This document shows, in pieces, positions 43,351-52,609 of a stretch of DNA of 64,000 nucleotides (position 1 is the first letter of the stretch; each line of letters starts with the position of its first letter). Source of the stretch: Sneathiella chinensis (lineage in GTDB: Bacteria; Pseudomonadota; Alphaproteobacteria; Sneathiellales; Sneathiellaceae). The translations under genes and the position numbers were made by a program. The notes under the pieces are model-generated. The model was not told where the DNA came from and made no database searches. It saw only the letters and a list, made by a program, of their open reading frames with translations. The stretch lies in NCBI RefSeq assembly GCF_012720115.1, contig NZ_VNWN01000007.1, positions 372,001 through 436,000 on the forward strand, read 5' to 3'.

Positions 43351-44250
43351 CAAACCGGCGGCCAGCTTGGCAGCAAGCCGGCCGTTATTCAGCGCAAGGG
43401 CCATATTCACCTCGCTGGTGCGTCCCCCGGACACCCGGTTGAGGGCCCCAAGGACATAGGGGGTCATCGCGGCCCCCTTGATCCCCGCCGCGACGGCCTC
43501 AGCCCTTGCCTGATCCACCAGCGCCTCCACCTCTTCATTGGAAAGCGCGTCTTTTTCCGGGATGGGATTGCAAACCAGCATCCCCGATGGCAATTCCAGC
43601 GCAAAATGCTGCCGGGCAATCCGGATCAGGTCCGCCGTGCTATCTGCGACCGCCGGGACAGGCAGACCGCTTGAAAGGCTGTGAAACGCCGGGAAAGTGC
43701 TGGTTTTATAGCCCACAACCGGCACGCTGTAACTTTCCAGAACTTCCAGCGTGGCCGGCAGGTCCAGAATGGATTTTGCCCCTGCCGCCACCACGATGAC
43801 CCGGGATCGGGACAATTCCAGAAGATCGGCGGAAACATCAAACCCGTCCGCGCCTTCCTCGGCCCGGTGGACCCCGCCAATGCCGCCGGTGGCGAACACG
43901 CGAATACCGGCCCGCTCCGCGATATAGGATGTGGAGGCCACCGTTGTGGCGCCAGTCCGGTCACTGCCGACAACCACCGGCAAATCCCGAACAGAGCATT
44001 TCAGAACGCCGTCGGATTTGGCCAGATGCTCAAGCTCCTCGGCGCTGAGGCCACACTTGATCTCGCCCCGGATGATGGCGATGGTGGCGGGAACGGCCCC
44101 CTCTTCGCGGATGACGGCCTCCATCTCGGCGGCCACATCCATATTCTTCGGATAAGGAAACCCATGACTGATAATGGTGGATTCCAGCGCAACAACCGGC
44201 TGTCCGGCCTCAAGGGCGGCAGCCACCTCAGCAGAATACGCAATCTTCAT
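43342..44250 (-). CDS. psuG: Pseudouridine-5'-phosphate glycosidase
   Basis: PsuG reversibly cleaves pseudouridine 5'-phosphate to uracil and ribose 5-phosphate. The 302-residue sequence has 'PVVALESTIISHGFPYPKNM', 'PATIAIIRGEIKCGLS', the phosphate/metal region 'GATTVASTSYIAERAGIRVFATGGIGGVHR' (two blocks) and 'GYKTSTFPAF' with the catalytic Lys. ATG 44250 has GGAAACATC directly upstream. The usual partner PsuK is not adjacent. The gene overlaps pmpB tail to tail. Confidence 0.95.
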   Translation of the reverse strand: MKIAYSAEVAAALEAGQPVVALESTIISHGFPYPKNMDVAAEMEAVIREEGAVPATIAIIRGEIKCGLSAEELEHLAKSDGVLKCSVRDLPVVVGSDRTGATTVASTSYIAERAGIRVFATGGIGGVHRAEEGADGFDVSADLLELSRSRVIVVAAGAKSILDLPATLEVLESYSVPVVGYKTSTFPAFHSLSSGLPVPAVADSTADLIRIARQHFALELPSGMLVCNPIPEKDALSNEEVEALVDQARAEAVAAGIKGAAMTPYVLGALNRVSGGRTSEVNMALALNNGRLAAKLAAGLSS

Positions 44251-44422
44251 GATGTTTCCTTTCCATATAGGGGCCGATCCCAACCCGTCGTTATGGCCGT
44301 ACCCCGTCATCCACGGGGGATCAAGCCTTTTTTAAACCGGAAAGGCGCCTTTTCCATTGAAAGGCCGCAAGGCTTCAAGCTACTCTCCCGCCAATAAAAA
44401 ATAACAATTGGAGGAACTAAGG

Positions 44423-45190
44423 ATGGTCTCATCCAACAAAGTCGCCATCGTCACCGGATCAGCCACCGGGGCCGGGGCGGCCATTGCAATCGCCCTTGCC
44501 AAGAAGGGCTATAATGTTGTCGTCAACTACACAAAAAGCGAAGACGACGCCAAGGCAACCCTGTCCGAAGTGGAAAAGTGCGGTGTTGAAGGCCTGCTGT
44601 TTCAGGGCGATGTCTCAAAAGACGAGGATTGCCGCGCCATGGCGGCGGCTGCTGTCCAGAAATGGGGCCGGATTGACGCCCTGATCAACAATGCGGGTCG
44701 CACCAAGTTTGTCGCCCATCAGGACCTTGACGGACTGGATGTGCAGGACTTCCACGACATTTATGCCGTCAACACCATTGGCCCGTTCCAGATGACCCGC
44801 GCCTGTGAGCCATATCTTCGCAAAAGTGACGCTGGCCGGGTGGTGATGATCTCTTCCGTTGCGGGCACGCACGGGCACGGCTCCTCCATCGCCTATGTGG
44901 CGTCCAAGGGCGCGCTCAACTCCATGACAAAGGCCCTTGCCCGGATCATGGGACCACAGGTGACGGTCAATGCCGTCTGCCCCGGCATGATCGAAACCCG
45001 CTGGCTTCGCGAAGGCTGGGGCGATCAGGATTACGAGCGGAACAAGGCCGGCCTTCTGAAAACCGTACCCATGGCAAAAGTCGCTCAACCGGAAGATGTA
45101 GCCGACGCCGTCCTCTGGTTTGTTGAGGGAACAGCCCTCGTGACCGGCGAAACCGTCATCATCGATGGCGGAATGCATCTGGTTCGCTAA
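44423..45190 (+). CDS. Short-chain dehydrogenase/reductase
   Basis: A 255-residue classical SDR. It has the cofactor motif 'AIVTGSATGAGAAIA' (TGxxxGxG), 'NNAG' at 'ALINNAGRTKF', the catalytic Ser in 'VVMISSVAGTHGHGSSIAYVASKGAL' (YxxxK present) and 'VNAVCPGMIETRW'. 'TGETVIIDGGMHL' ends the fold. The substrate is unknown. ATG 44423 has GGAGG 8 bases upstream and is preferred over an in-frame TTG. It stands alone, divergent from psuG. Confidence 0.93.
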   Translation: MVSSNKVAIVTGSATGAGAAIAIALAKKGYNVVVNYTKSEDDAKATLSEVEKCGVEGLLFQGDVSKDEDCRAMAAAAVQKWGRIDALINNAGRTKFVAHQDLDGLDVQDFHDIYAVNTIGPFQMTRACEPYLRKSDAGRVVMISSVAGTHGHGSSIAYVASKGALNSMTKALARIMGPQVTVNAVCPGMIETRWLREGWGDQDYERNKAGLLKTVPMAKVAQPEDVADAVLWFVEGTALVTGETVIIDGGMHLVR

Positions 45191-45200
45191 CCGAATAGAA

Positions 45201-45250
45201 GGAAAAGGTGATAAATTAATTACAATTTTTTTCAATTCATTACCTTTTCC
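45201..45250 (+). terminator. Possible terminator or operator after the SDR gene
   Basis: GGAAAAGGTGAT (45201-45212) pairs with ATTACCTTTTCC (45239-45250), one G-T pair, around an AT-rich loop. A T-run begins only 9 bases later, so efficiency as a terminator is doubtful. Confidence 0.35.
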
Positions 45251-45363
45251 TCCCCACTTTTTTTCGATAACATGCCGCCAGCATCACCGGGAAAGGATTA
45301 AGGGACCTTCCCGTCAAAGGTGAGATACGAGGGGGGACTTCATCCAATGAACGGGCATAAATC

Positions 45364-45777
45364 ATGACAGATACAACTGTCTTCAAGCCTGACGGAACAA
45401 CCGCTGCGCAAGACACAGCAAAGCGCCTGCTGATTATTGATGATGAGCGGGACTTCGGCGACTATGTCGGTGAAGTGGGTAAGAATCTGGGGTATGATGT
45501 TGTTGTTACGGACAATGCGTCCGACTTCAAGAAATCCTATCGGGAGACACCGCCTGACGTTCTGGTTCTGGATATGGTCATGCCCGGCACCGACGGGGTT
45601 GAGCTGATCGGTTGGCTGGCAAAACTAAAATGTACGTCACGGATTATCATCGTATCAGGGTACAACCCCCGGTATGTGGAACTGGCGGAAAATCTGGGCG
45701 ATGCCCGTGGCCTCTCCGGTATCCAGAGCCTGACCAAACCCGTCAAGCTGGCGGACCTGCGTGAGGCGCTCTCCTGA
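45364..45777 (+). CDS. Single-domain response regulator
   Basis: A 137-residue protein with a short N-terminal extension and one REC domain: 'RLLIIDDERDFGDYVGEVGKNLGYDVV', phospho-acceptor Asp in 'DVLVLDMVMPGTDGVELIGWL', 'IIIVSGYNPRYVELAENLG' and 'SLTKPVKLADLREAL'. It has no output domain, so acts by protein contact or as a phosphate sink. No kinase is adjacent. It lies 20 bases before the next gene and may head a short operon. Confidence 0.92.
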   Translation: MTDTTVFKPDGTTAAQDTAKRLLIIDDERDFGDYVGEVGKNLGYDVVVTDNASDFKKSYRETPPDVLVLDMVMPGTDGVELIGWLAKLKCTSRIIIVSGYNPRYVELAENLGDARGLSGIQSLTKPVKLADLREALS

Positions 45778-45797
45778 TTTTGTAACAGGACCGTTGC

Positions 45798-46535
45798 ATG
45801 CTTGCGGAAAAAGACGATCTGGAACGCGCCCTGCGCTATCCCTACACTAGGCCGGAAGGCTCCTTCCTGCTGGACAGGGGGGAATGCCATCCCCTGCCGG
45901 CGTCTCTTGATTTCAGGAACCGCATTCCCGTTCTGGCGTCTGGCTCCAACGCGGCACCGGAACAGTTGATGCGGAAGTTCCCGAAGGAGGGAAACTTCGC
46001 CCCGGTCTTCGTCACGGCCGCCCAGCTGCAAGGGTTTTGCTGTGTCTATTCCGCTCATTTTTCCGGCTATGGTGCTGTTCCGGCAACCCTGCATCCCAGC
46101 CAAACAGGGGGCACCCGCTGCCACATCACCTGGCTGACACCGGACCAGCTTTCCCGTATGCACGAGACCGAGGCGGTCGGGAAGAATTACCGCTACTCCC
46201 GCCTTGAAAGGCTGTCCCTGACCTGTGATGTCACCGGCAGGCTTGAGATGGCCCATGCCTATATCAGCCGCTTTGGTGCCCTTGCTCCGGACGGAACGCC
46301 GGTGGCACTTGCCGAATTACCCGGCGATCGGGGCGATTTCAGCGCCCTGACCCAGCGCCAGATACAGGAAAAAATCAAAACCACTCTTGCGCCGGACACG
46401 GAACTCGGCGACTTTATAAGGGAAAATATTCTTTCGGCCCCGATCCGAGAACAACGCACAGAAAAAATGGGGCCGATTTCCCTGCCGTTTTCCTATTCTT
46501 TTGAAACGGTTCTGCAAGGTCACCAAGAGCCATGA
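45798..46535 (+). CDS. Unknown protein, gamma-glutamylcyclotransferase-like fold suspected
   Basis: A 245-residue soluble protein. 'PVLASGSNAAPEQLMRKFP' resembles the GGCT substrate loop (YGSN-type), and 'MHETEAVGKNYRYSRLE' could supply the catalytic Glu; 'LQGFCCVYSAHFSGYGAVPATLHP' also fits that fold. These are weak similarities, and the function is not assigned. It follows the receiver gene by 20 bases and overlaps the next ATG by 4 bases. Confidence 0.7.
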   Translation: MLAEKDDLERALRYPYTRPEGSFLLDRGECHPLPASLDFRNRIPVLASGSNAAPEQLMRKFPKEGNFAPVFVTAAQLQGFCCVYSAHFSGYGAVPATLHPSQTGGTRCHITWLTPDQLSRMHETEAVGKNYRYSRLERLSLTCDVTGRLEMAHAYISRFGALAPDGTPVALAELPGDRGDFSALTQRQIQEKIKTTLAPDTELGDFIRENILSAPIREQRTEKMGPISLPFSYSFETVLQGHQEP

Positions 46536-47140
46536 AAATAGATACGCTCGAAAAACTGGAAAGCCTGTATGGCCCCGTCCGTGAGGCTGTCCGCAAGAAA
46601 CTTCTCCCCTCTCTCGATCCGCATTCCCGGCATTTCATCTCCCTCTCCCCGTTTCTGGTGATGGCCACCTCGAACCGGGATGGATGGGAAGATGCCTCCC
46701 CCAAGGGGGATGAGCCCGGCTTTGTCAGGGTTGTGGATGACAAAACCCTGCTGATCCCCGACCGGATCGGCAACAACCTGACCGACAGCCTGCGCAATAT
46801 CCTGGAAAACCCGGAAATCGGGCTAATTTTCTTTCTGCCGGGCATTCGGGAAACCCTGCGCGTAAACGGCCCCGCAGACATTATCGCGGCCCCCGACCTG
46901 CTTCAGGAATTTTCCGTGAACGGCAAGCCGCCTCGCTCGGTCATCCGTGTTACGGTGCGCGAGGCCTACATGCATTGCGGCAAAAGCATCATTCGCTCTG
47001 ATCTGTGGGGTGACAGCCACCGGATCGACCAGAAATCCTTCCCAAGCCTTGGTCAGATTCTCGCGGACCAGATTGCCGGTCATGATGTCCGGGAACTGGA
47101 TGCGGCTCTTGAAACCTCCTACAAGGAAAAGCTTTACTGA
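46532..47140 (+). CDS. Pyridoxamine 5'-phosphate oxidase-like flavoprotein (MSMEG_1061 type)
   Basis: A 202-residue split-barrel protein expected to bind FMN or F420-like flavin. Characteristic blocks are 'HSRHFISLSPFLVMATSNRDGWEDASPKGDEPGFV' (two blocks), 'LLIPDRIGNNLTDSLRNILENPEIGLIFFLPG' and 'ETLRVNGPADI', with 'VREAYMHCGKSIIRSDLW' near the end. The MSMEG_1061 group is widespread and its reaction is not established. It is coupled to the preceding gene by an ATGA overlap. Confidence 0.88.
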   Translation: MKIDTLEKLESLYGPVREAVRKKLLPSLDPHSRHFISLSPFLVMATSNRDGWEDASPKGDEPGFVRVVDDKTLLIPDRIGNNLTDSLRNILENPEIGLIFFLPGIRETLRVNGPADIIAAPDLLQEFSVNGKPPRSVIRVTVREAYMHCGKSIIRSDLWGDSHRIDQKSFPSLGQILADQIAGHDVRELDAALETSYKEKLY

Positions 47141-47230
47141 TCTTTCTGCCTCAAGGCTGGCCTCCGCCTGCCCTGTCCCGCCCCCTCACTCTCTCCTCCT
47201 CTCACCCTCACTTTTCGGTAGTACCCTGTC

Positions 47231-48280
47231 ATGAATGGAACCCTGAAATCCCTCTGTTACGGCGCTGTAGGCGGTCTGGCTTTCTTTCTCCTCGACCTGC
47301 CGCTCGCGTGGATGATGGGGTCCATGTGCCTGACCACCGTTCTGGCCTTGCGCGGGATGACGCTTCAGGTTCATGACGGCCTTCGCAAGGTTATGACGGC
47401 GGTTCTCGGGGTCATGCTTGGCAGTAGTTTTTCACCCGGCCTGTTCCAGAACCTGTCCGTCTGGCAGAACGGTCTGGCCCTGCTGACCCTGAATGTGGTC
47501 CTGTCCATGATCGTCATCTACTGGTATTATCGGAAAATCGGCGGGTTCGACCCCATCACCGCGTATTTTTCCAGTGCGCCGGGGGGTTTCAACGTAATGT
47601 ATGAGGTTGGCGAGGCGAAAGGCGGCGACGGGCGGGCCATTGCCCTGATCCACGCAACCCGCATCCTGTTTCTGGTGATGACTGTTCCCCTTGCCTTTCG
47701 ATACGGGGCGGATATCCAGTCCGGCGCAAGCGAGTTGGACCTGATCGGCAACTGGGGCGACCTTGAAGGCTATCTCTGGCTGTCCCTTGCCGCCGTGGTT
47801 GGTTATGTGGGCGGCGGACTGATCCGGCTGCCGGCATCCCACCTGATGGGCCCCCTTGCCGTGGCCGCCATCTTCGAGATTACCGGCATCACCAGCGCCA
47901 AGCCGCCCATGCTGATTGTCTATGCGGCCCAGCTTGTGATCGGCACCGCCATCGGCCTGCGTTTCCTTGGCACCACATGGCATGAAATCCGGCATATCAT
48001 CGTTCTCAGCCTTGGATCGACCGTTGTCATGATGCTGCTGGCGGTCCTGCTGTCCTATTTCGCGACCTCCTTTGTGGGGGTCAGCATTCCCGGCCTGATC
48101 CTTGCCCTGTCACCGGGCGGACTGGCGGAAATGTCACTGGTTGCGCTGGCCCTTGGCATTGATGTGGCCTTCGTGTCCATCATGCATGTGATCCGGATCA
48201 CCGCCATTATCTCCATTGTGCCGCTGGCCTATCCAACGGTAAGCAAACTTTGGGACAGACAGAAACCGGACCCGTCCTGA
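47231..48280 (+). CDS. AbrB family (duplicated) membrane permease
   Basis: A 349-residue polytopic protein of the AbrB/ammonia-monooxygenase-like family, with about ten membrane segments arranged as two repeats. 'PLAWMMGSMCLTTVLALRG' and 'ASHLMGPLAVAAIFEITGI' are equivalent repeat motifs, 'AYFSSAPGGFNVMYEVGEAKGGD' and 'LALSPGGLAEMSLVALALGIDVAFVSIMH' the paired re-entrant segments. Such proteins may transport small organic acids; function is unproven. A 90-base pyrimidine-rich leader separates it from the flavoprotein gene. Confidence 0.88.
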   Translation: MNGTLKSLCYGAVGGLAFFLLDLPLAWMMGSMCLTTVLALRGMTLQVHDGLRKVMTAVLGVMLGSSFSPGLFQNLSVWQNGLALLTLNVVLSMIVIYWYYRKIGGFDPITAYFSSAPGGFNVMYEVGEAKGGDGRAIALIHATRILFLVMTVPLAFRYGADIQSGASELDLIGNWGDLEGYLWLSLAAVVGYVGGGLIRLPASHLMGPLAVAAIFEITGITSAKPPMLIVYAAQLVIGTAIGLRFLGTTWHEIRHIIVLSLGSTVVMMLLAVLLSYFATSFVGVSIPGLILALSPGGLAEMSLVALALGIDVAFVSIMHVIRITAIISIVPLAYPTVSKLWDRQKPDPS

Positions 48281-48322
48281 CCGGTCGCCGCCCCTTCCCC
48301 CGTCCCTGTCATGCCATGCCTG

Positions 48323-49651
48323 TCATGCCATGCCGCGGGCCCGCTTCAGGACACGCGGATAGACCCATGTCAAAGTCAGGCCCCGCATGACCATGAACAC
48401 CACCAGCCCGGCCCAAAGGCCGTGTGCGCCCCAAAAGGACGAAAACACATGCAGGGCGGCGAAATAGGCCGCAAAGGACAGAATCATACCGTTCCGCATT
48501 TCCCGCGACTGCATGGCCCCGATAAAGACCCCGTCCAATTGATAGGGCCACACCGCCACAAGCGGCATCACCACCACCCAGATCAGATAGTCATTCGCCA
48601 CGTCCCGAACCCCGCTGACGCTGGTCAGAAGATTGATGAAGTCCGGCCCGAACACAGCATAGATCCCTGCATAAAGCAGCGCCACGGCACCCGCCCAGAA
48701 ACTGCTGATCCCCACAACCTGATTGAGCCTGTCCGGTTGCCCCCGGCCCACGGCCCGGCCCACCAGCCCTTCTGCCGCATGGGCGAACCCATCCAGACCG
48801 AAGGACAGGAAATGGACAAAATTCATCAGGACCGCCATGGCGGCCAGTGTCTCTTCGCCCATTTTGGCCGCCTGCGCGGTGAAATAGGCGAAAGAGAAAA
48901 TCAGCAGGATTGTCCGCACAAAAATATCAAGATTGACGGCCAGCAACTGCTTCATGTCCGACAGGGACAGGATCGCCTGTTTCAGCCAGCGACCGCCAAT
49001 CATCAACAGTTCGCGCCGCACCAGATAGGCCCCCAACAGAACCGCGCTATATTCCGCCAGCACCGTGGCGAAGGCCACACCGGGAACGCCCATATCCAGA
49101 CCCAGCACGAAAATCAGGTCCAGACAGATATTCACCGCGTTCATGAAGACCTGCGTCATCAGGGCGGCGCGGGTATTCCCAAGGCCGATGAAAAAACCCA
49201 GAAACGCATAATTTGCCAGAACCGCCGGCGCGCCCCAAACCCGGATACTGAAATAGGCAGTGGCCCCGGCCTCAACGGCCTCGCTCCCCTCCACCAGATA
49301 AAGGGCGGCGGCGAGGACCGGCACCTGACATAGCAGGATCAGCACCGCCAATCCGCCCCCCAAAATCAGGGCACGGGCCAGAACGGTCCGAATTTCGTCG
49401 CTGTTTTCCGCCCCGGCCGCCTGCGCAACAAAACCGGTGGTCCCCATGCGAAGGAAGCCGAACCCCCAATACAGGAAACTGAAAATCATGGCCCCGATGG
49501 CAACCGCGCCCAGATATTGTGGGCCCGGAAGATGCCCAACCACCGCCGTATCCACCGCCCCCAGCAAGGGTACCGACAGGTTGGAAAGGATAATCGGCCA
49601 CGCCAGCCACAGGACTTCACGATGGGTTGCCGAATGAAACAGGGAATTCAT
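48323..49651 (-). CDS. MATE family efflux transporter (DinF type)
   Basis: A 442-residue transporter with 12 predicted helices. 'WPIILSNLSVPLLGAVDTAVVGHL' and 'FSFLYWGFGFLRMGTTGFVAQAAGA' are the N-terminal MATE/DinF signatures, with 'FIGLGNTRAALMTQVFMNAVNICLD' and 'DGFAHAAEGLVGRAVGRG' in the middle. Such proteins export cationic compounds with sodium or protons. Next to the amine-oxidase-like flavoprotein gene on the same strand (32 bases). Confidence 0.93.
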   Translation of the reverse strand: MNSLFHSATHREVLWLAWPIILSNLSVPLLGAVDTAVVGHLPGPQYLGAVAIGAMIFSFLYWGFGFLRMGTTGFVAQAAGAENSDEIRTVLARALILGGGLAVLILLCQVPVLAAALYLVEGSEAVEAGATAYFSIRVWGAPAVLANYAFLGFFIGLGNTRAALMTQVFMNAVNICLDLIFVLGLDMGVPGVAFATVLAEYSAVLLGAYLVRRELLMIGGRWLKQAILSLSDMKQLLAVNLDIFVRTILLIFSFAYFTAQAAKMGEETLAAMAVLMNFVHFLSFGLDGFAHAAEGLVGRAVGRGQPDRLNQVVGISSFWAGAVALLYAGIYAVFGPDFINLLTSVSGVRDVANDYLIWVVVMPLVAVWPYQLDGVFIGAMQSREMRNGMILSFAAYFAALHVFSSFWGAHGLWAGLVVFMVMRGLTLTWVYPRVLKRARGMA

Positions 49652-49683
49652 GTCTTTTCAGGTCTTTCACATACGAATAGAGA

Positions 49684-50973
49684 TCAGAACCGCAATCTGT
49701 CGCGCATCTGATAACCAGCCATGGCAAAGGGCAGGAACCACGGGGTTCCCCTATACCACGGGCGGGTTGGAAAAGGTAAATCATCAAACGCGGTCTGCCC
49801 ATCGGCGTGACCCAGAATTTTCAAGGCCGCCTTGTGCCCCAGATACCCGGACATGGCGACGCCCGACCCGCAATATCCAAGGGCATACCATATCCCCTCC
49901 TGCCGGCCGATGGTGGGGAGCGCCTCAAAATCATAGGCAACCTTGCCGGACCAGACATGGCTGATCCCTGTTCCGGCGAGTTCCGGGAAAATCTCGACCA
50001 GCCTGCGCCGCAGGGCATCAGCCTGCCGCGCCGGGGACGCGGGCAAGACGGTTGGACGCCCGCCCAGCAACACCCGGCGCCCATCCGGTGAGGGCCGGTA
50101 ATAACTCAGCATCTTGCGGCTGTCCGTAATCATGCGCCCCGTCGGGAACAGCGCCCGAACCTGTTCTTCCGGCAATGGTTCCGTGGCAATCATGGTGCTG
50201 CCAACCGGAATGACCCGGCGCTGCAAGAAGGGAAACACGGGCCCGCTATATCCATTTGTGGCCAGCAGGACCTGATCCGCCTGAACCACCCCTGCCTCGG
50301 TCACAAGTTCAAACCCCTGACGGCGCCGATGCACGGCCAGAACCCGGTTCGGGGCGGATATCCTGACGTTGTGGGCAAGAACGGCGGACACCATTCCCTT
50401 CACATACTTGGCCGGATGCAAGCCGCCCGTGCCCAGTTGCCGAACCCCGCCCACATAAAGATCACTTTTCACATCGTCCCGGCAAGCATCGGCGGAAACC
50501 ACATCTTCCGACGTTCCCAGCAGGGTTTTACGCCTCTCTGCCTCCCGCGCCATGGCCTCCAGATGTTTTGGCAGGACCGCCGGGTACAACCGCCCGCTGA
50601 GGGCCAGATCACAGTCTATCCCCTCTTCCTGCACCCGGTCTTTCAGGAAAGCAACCGACTGCAGGGCCTCGGCATATACGGCCTTGGCCTTGTCCTCGCC
50701 ATATGCCGCGATCAGCCCGCCAAGGCCGGGTTTCAAAAGATATCCGACCATGCCCCCGTTGCGGCTGCTGGCCCCGGCACCGGGCCGGTCCGCATCCAGC
50801 ACCAGAACGGAAAGACCTGCCTTACCCAGGGTCAGGGCCGCCGACAGCCCGGTAAATCCGGCCCCCACAATCGCCACATCCACCCGCGAGGACGGCAGGT
50901 CCGGGTTCGGTTCTGAGAGCGGTGCGGCTTCCCACCACCAGGGTTTTTCCTGTGCCTGTTCGCGAACGCCCAT
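49684..50973 (-). CDS. FAD-dependent amine oxidoreductase (PuuB/DadA-like)
   Basis: A 429-residue DAO-family flavoenzyme. 'VDVAIVGAGFTGLSAALTLGKAGLSVLVLD' is the FAD dinucleotide fold, 'GAGASSRNGGMVGYLLKPG' is the segment preceding the flavin, and 'PTIGRQEGIWYALGYCGSGVAMSGYLG' the C-terminal FAD site. The N-terminal 'WWWEAAPL' resembles gamma-glutamylputrescine oxidases, so oxidation of a polyamine or N-substituted amino acid is likely. GGGGGAAGG directly precedes the ATG. Confidence 0.9.
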   Translation of the reverse strand: MGVREQAQEKPWWWEAAPLSEPNPDLPSSRVDVAIVGAGFTGLSAALTLGKAGLSVLVLDADRPGAGASSRNGGMVGYLLKPGLGGLIAAYGEDKAKAVYAEALQSVAFLKDRVQEEGIDCDLALSGRLYPAVLPKHLEAMAREAERRKTLLGTSEDVVSADACRDDVKSDLYVGGVRQLGTGGLHPAKYVKGMVSAVLAHNVRISAPNRVLAVHRRRQGFELVTEAGVVQADQVLLATNGYSGPVFPFLQRRVIPVGSTMIATEPLPEEQVRALFPTGRMITDSRKMLSYYRPSPDGRRVLLGGRPTVLPASPARQADALRRRLVEIFPELAGTGISHVWSGKVAYDFEALPTIGRQEGIWYALGYCGSGVAMSGYLGHKAALKILGHADGQTAFDDLPFPTRPWYRGTPWFLPFAMAGYQMRDRLRF

Positions 50974-51087
50974 CCTTCCCCCTGTACTGTCGGTTGTTTT
51001 TATGTGATCAATATCGGATTTGAAAAACGCCTGTTCAGGGCCTACTTAAATCTAAACGGGAGCATTCCAAACCAACGTCCTATTAAA

Positions 51088-51795
51088 ATGAGCCATGAAC
51101 TAGATAAAACCTCAAGCCAAAACAACAAAAGCGATGTTGAGGCCTTCCTTCGGAAAGTATCCGTCACCCCGGTCAGAACCACCGGCGGGGCCAATGGACG
51201 ACTGATTTTTGCCATTGATGCCACGGCCAGTCGGCAGCCCACATGGGACCATGCGGCCCATTTGCAGCGGGAAATGTTCGACGCCGCCGCCGAAACCGGA
51301 AAGCTGGAGCTTCAGATCGCGTTCTTTCGCGGGTTCGGTGAATTCAAGGCAACGCCCTGGACAACCGACAGCCGCGCCCTTGTCCGCCCCATGTCGCGGG
51401 TAACCTGCCTTGGTGGGCATACCCAGATTGGCAAGGTCCTGAAACATACCCTTCGCCAGAACGACCAGCAGAAGGTCAACGCGGTGGTCTATGTGGGGGA
51501 CTGCATGGAGGAAGACGCCGATCACCTGTGCCATCTGGCCGGAAAGCTGGGCCTGAACAATGTTCCTGTGTTCATCTTTCAGGAAGGATATGAACCCACG
51601 GCGGAAACCTGTTTCCGGCAAATCACCAAATTGACGGGCGGGGCCTACTGCCGGTTTGACATGAACAGCGCCACCACCCTTCGCAATCTTCTGAAGGCGG
51701 TTGCTGTCTATGCCACGGGCGGACGCAAGGCCCTTGAGAATTACAGCAACAAAGCGGCCAGAGAAGTTCTTCTGTTGGCCAAACAAATCAAGTAA
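51088..51795 (+). CDS. vWA-like protein with MIDAS motif
   Basis: A 235-residue protein with a von Willebrand factor A fold. The metal-site signature is 'LIFAIDATASRQPTW' (DxTxS at 44-48), with the conserved Thr in 'TCLGGHTQIGKVL' and Asp in 'VVYVGDCMEEDADH'. No signal peptide or membrane helix is visible. The start ATG 51088 is chosen at the domain boundary; the frame extends upstream with no homology. It is 9 bases before a membrane J-domain gene. Confidence 0.82.
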   Translation: MSHELDKTSSQNNKSDVEAFLRKVSVTPVRTTGGANGRLIFAIDATASRQPTWDHAAHLQREMFDAAAETGKLELQIAFFRGFGEFKATPWTTDSRALVRPMSRVTCLGGHTQIGKVLKHTLRQNDQQKVNAVVYVGDCMEEDADHLCHLAGKLGLNNVPVFIFQEGYEPTAETCFRQITKLTGGAYCRFDMNSATTLRNLLKAVAVYATGGRKALENYSNKAAREVLLLAKQIK

Positions 51796-51804
51796 ACTGG
51801 CCTC

Positions 51805-52539
51805 ATGCTTGCTTATTTTATCATCGGGATCTCCCTACTGGTGGCCCTTATCGTAGGGGGACAGGCATTGGCGAACGCCAATCCCCGGACCCTCATCAAG
51901 GCCTTTCGCATCAGCGGCGCCATTGTGCTGGGCGGCCTTGCGGCTTTCTTTGCCTATACAGGCCGCTTCCAGTTTGCCCCGCCCCTTGCCATCGCGGCGT
52001 TTTTCCTGCTCAGGAACCGCCCGCTGTTTCGCCCCTCCCGCCCCTCACCCGGGCAGCAGTCGGACGTAAAAACCGAATGGCTGCATGCCATACTGGATCA
52101 CGATTCAGGGGACATGGATGCGGAAGTCCTGCAGGGAAGTTTCGAAGGGCGCCGCCTGTCTGATCTGTCACAGGCGGAACTGGCCGCGCTGGAAGCGGAA
52201 CTGTCCGCCGATGCCCAAAGCGTTGCCATCCTGAACACCTATCGGGATCGCCGTTTCGGACAGGACACGGAACAGGACGACCACCGGGACCAGCAGGAAC
52301 AGGGCAACAGCCAAAACGGCAGGCAACAGTATAAAGGCAATGGACATGCCCGCCCGAACGGCAGCGAGATGAGCCGCACGGAAGCCCTTGAAATTCTTGA
52401 ACTGAAGTCAGGCGCCAGCCAATCCGATATCCGGGCCGCCCACAGGCGCCTGATGAAAAAATTCCATCCCGACCGCGGCGGCTCTGCCTACATGGCCGCA
52501 AAAATCAATCAGGCCAAGGATGTTCTCATCAATTCGTAA
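51805..52539 (+). CDS. Membrane-anchored J-domain protein
   Basis: A 244-residue protein with two N-terminal hydrophobic helices (about 3-22 and 38-68), a middle region ending in a Gln/Asn/Asp-rich hydrophilic linker (about 150-188) and a C-terminal J-domain: 'SRTEALEILELKSGASQSDIRAAHRRLMKKFHPDRGGS' (read as two blocks), HPD at 221-223. The topology is that of DjlA/Pam18-like Hsp70 co-chaperones, so it should recruit DnaK to the membrane. It is paired with the vWA gene. Confidence 0.9.
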   Translation: MLAYFIIGISLLVALIVGGQALANANPRTLIKAFRISGAIVLGGLAAFFAYTGRFQFAPPLAIAAFFLLRNRPLFRPSRPSPGQQSDVKTEWLHAILDHDSGDMDAEVLQGSFEGRRLSDLSQAELAALEAELSADAQSVAILNTYRDRRFGQDTEQDDHRDQQEQGNSQNGRQQYKGNGHARPNGSEMSRTEALEILELKSGASQSDIRAAHRRLMKKFHPDRGGSAYMAAKINQAKDVLINS

Positions 52540-52609
52540 CATTTCCCCGCTTGCATGGGGCGTATCAGAGTGCGATAAACCCGTAACCATGTAACAAATA
52601 GGTTCATTT

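Noticed and set aside
47159-47217. Pyrimidine-rich tract before the AbrB-type permease gene.
   Set aside because: No hairpin, promoter or repeat unit can be defined; treated as spacer.
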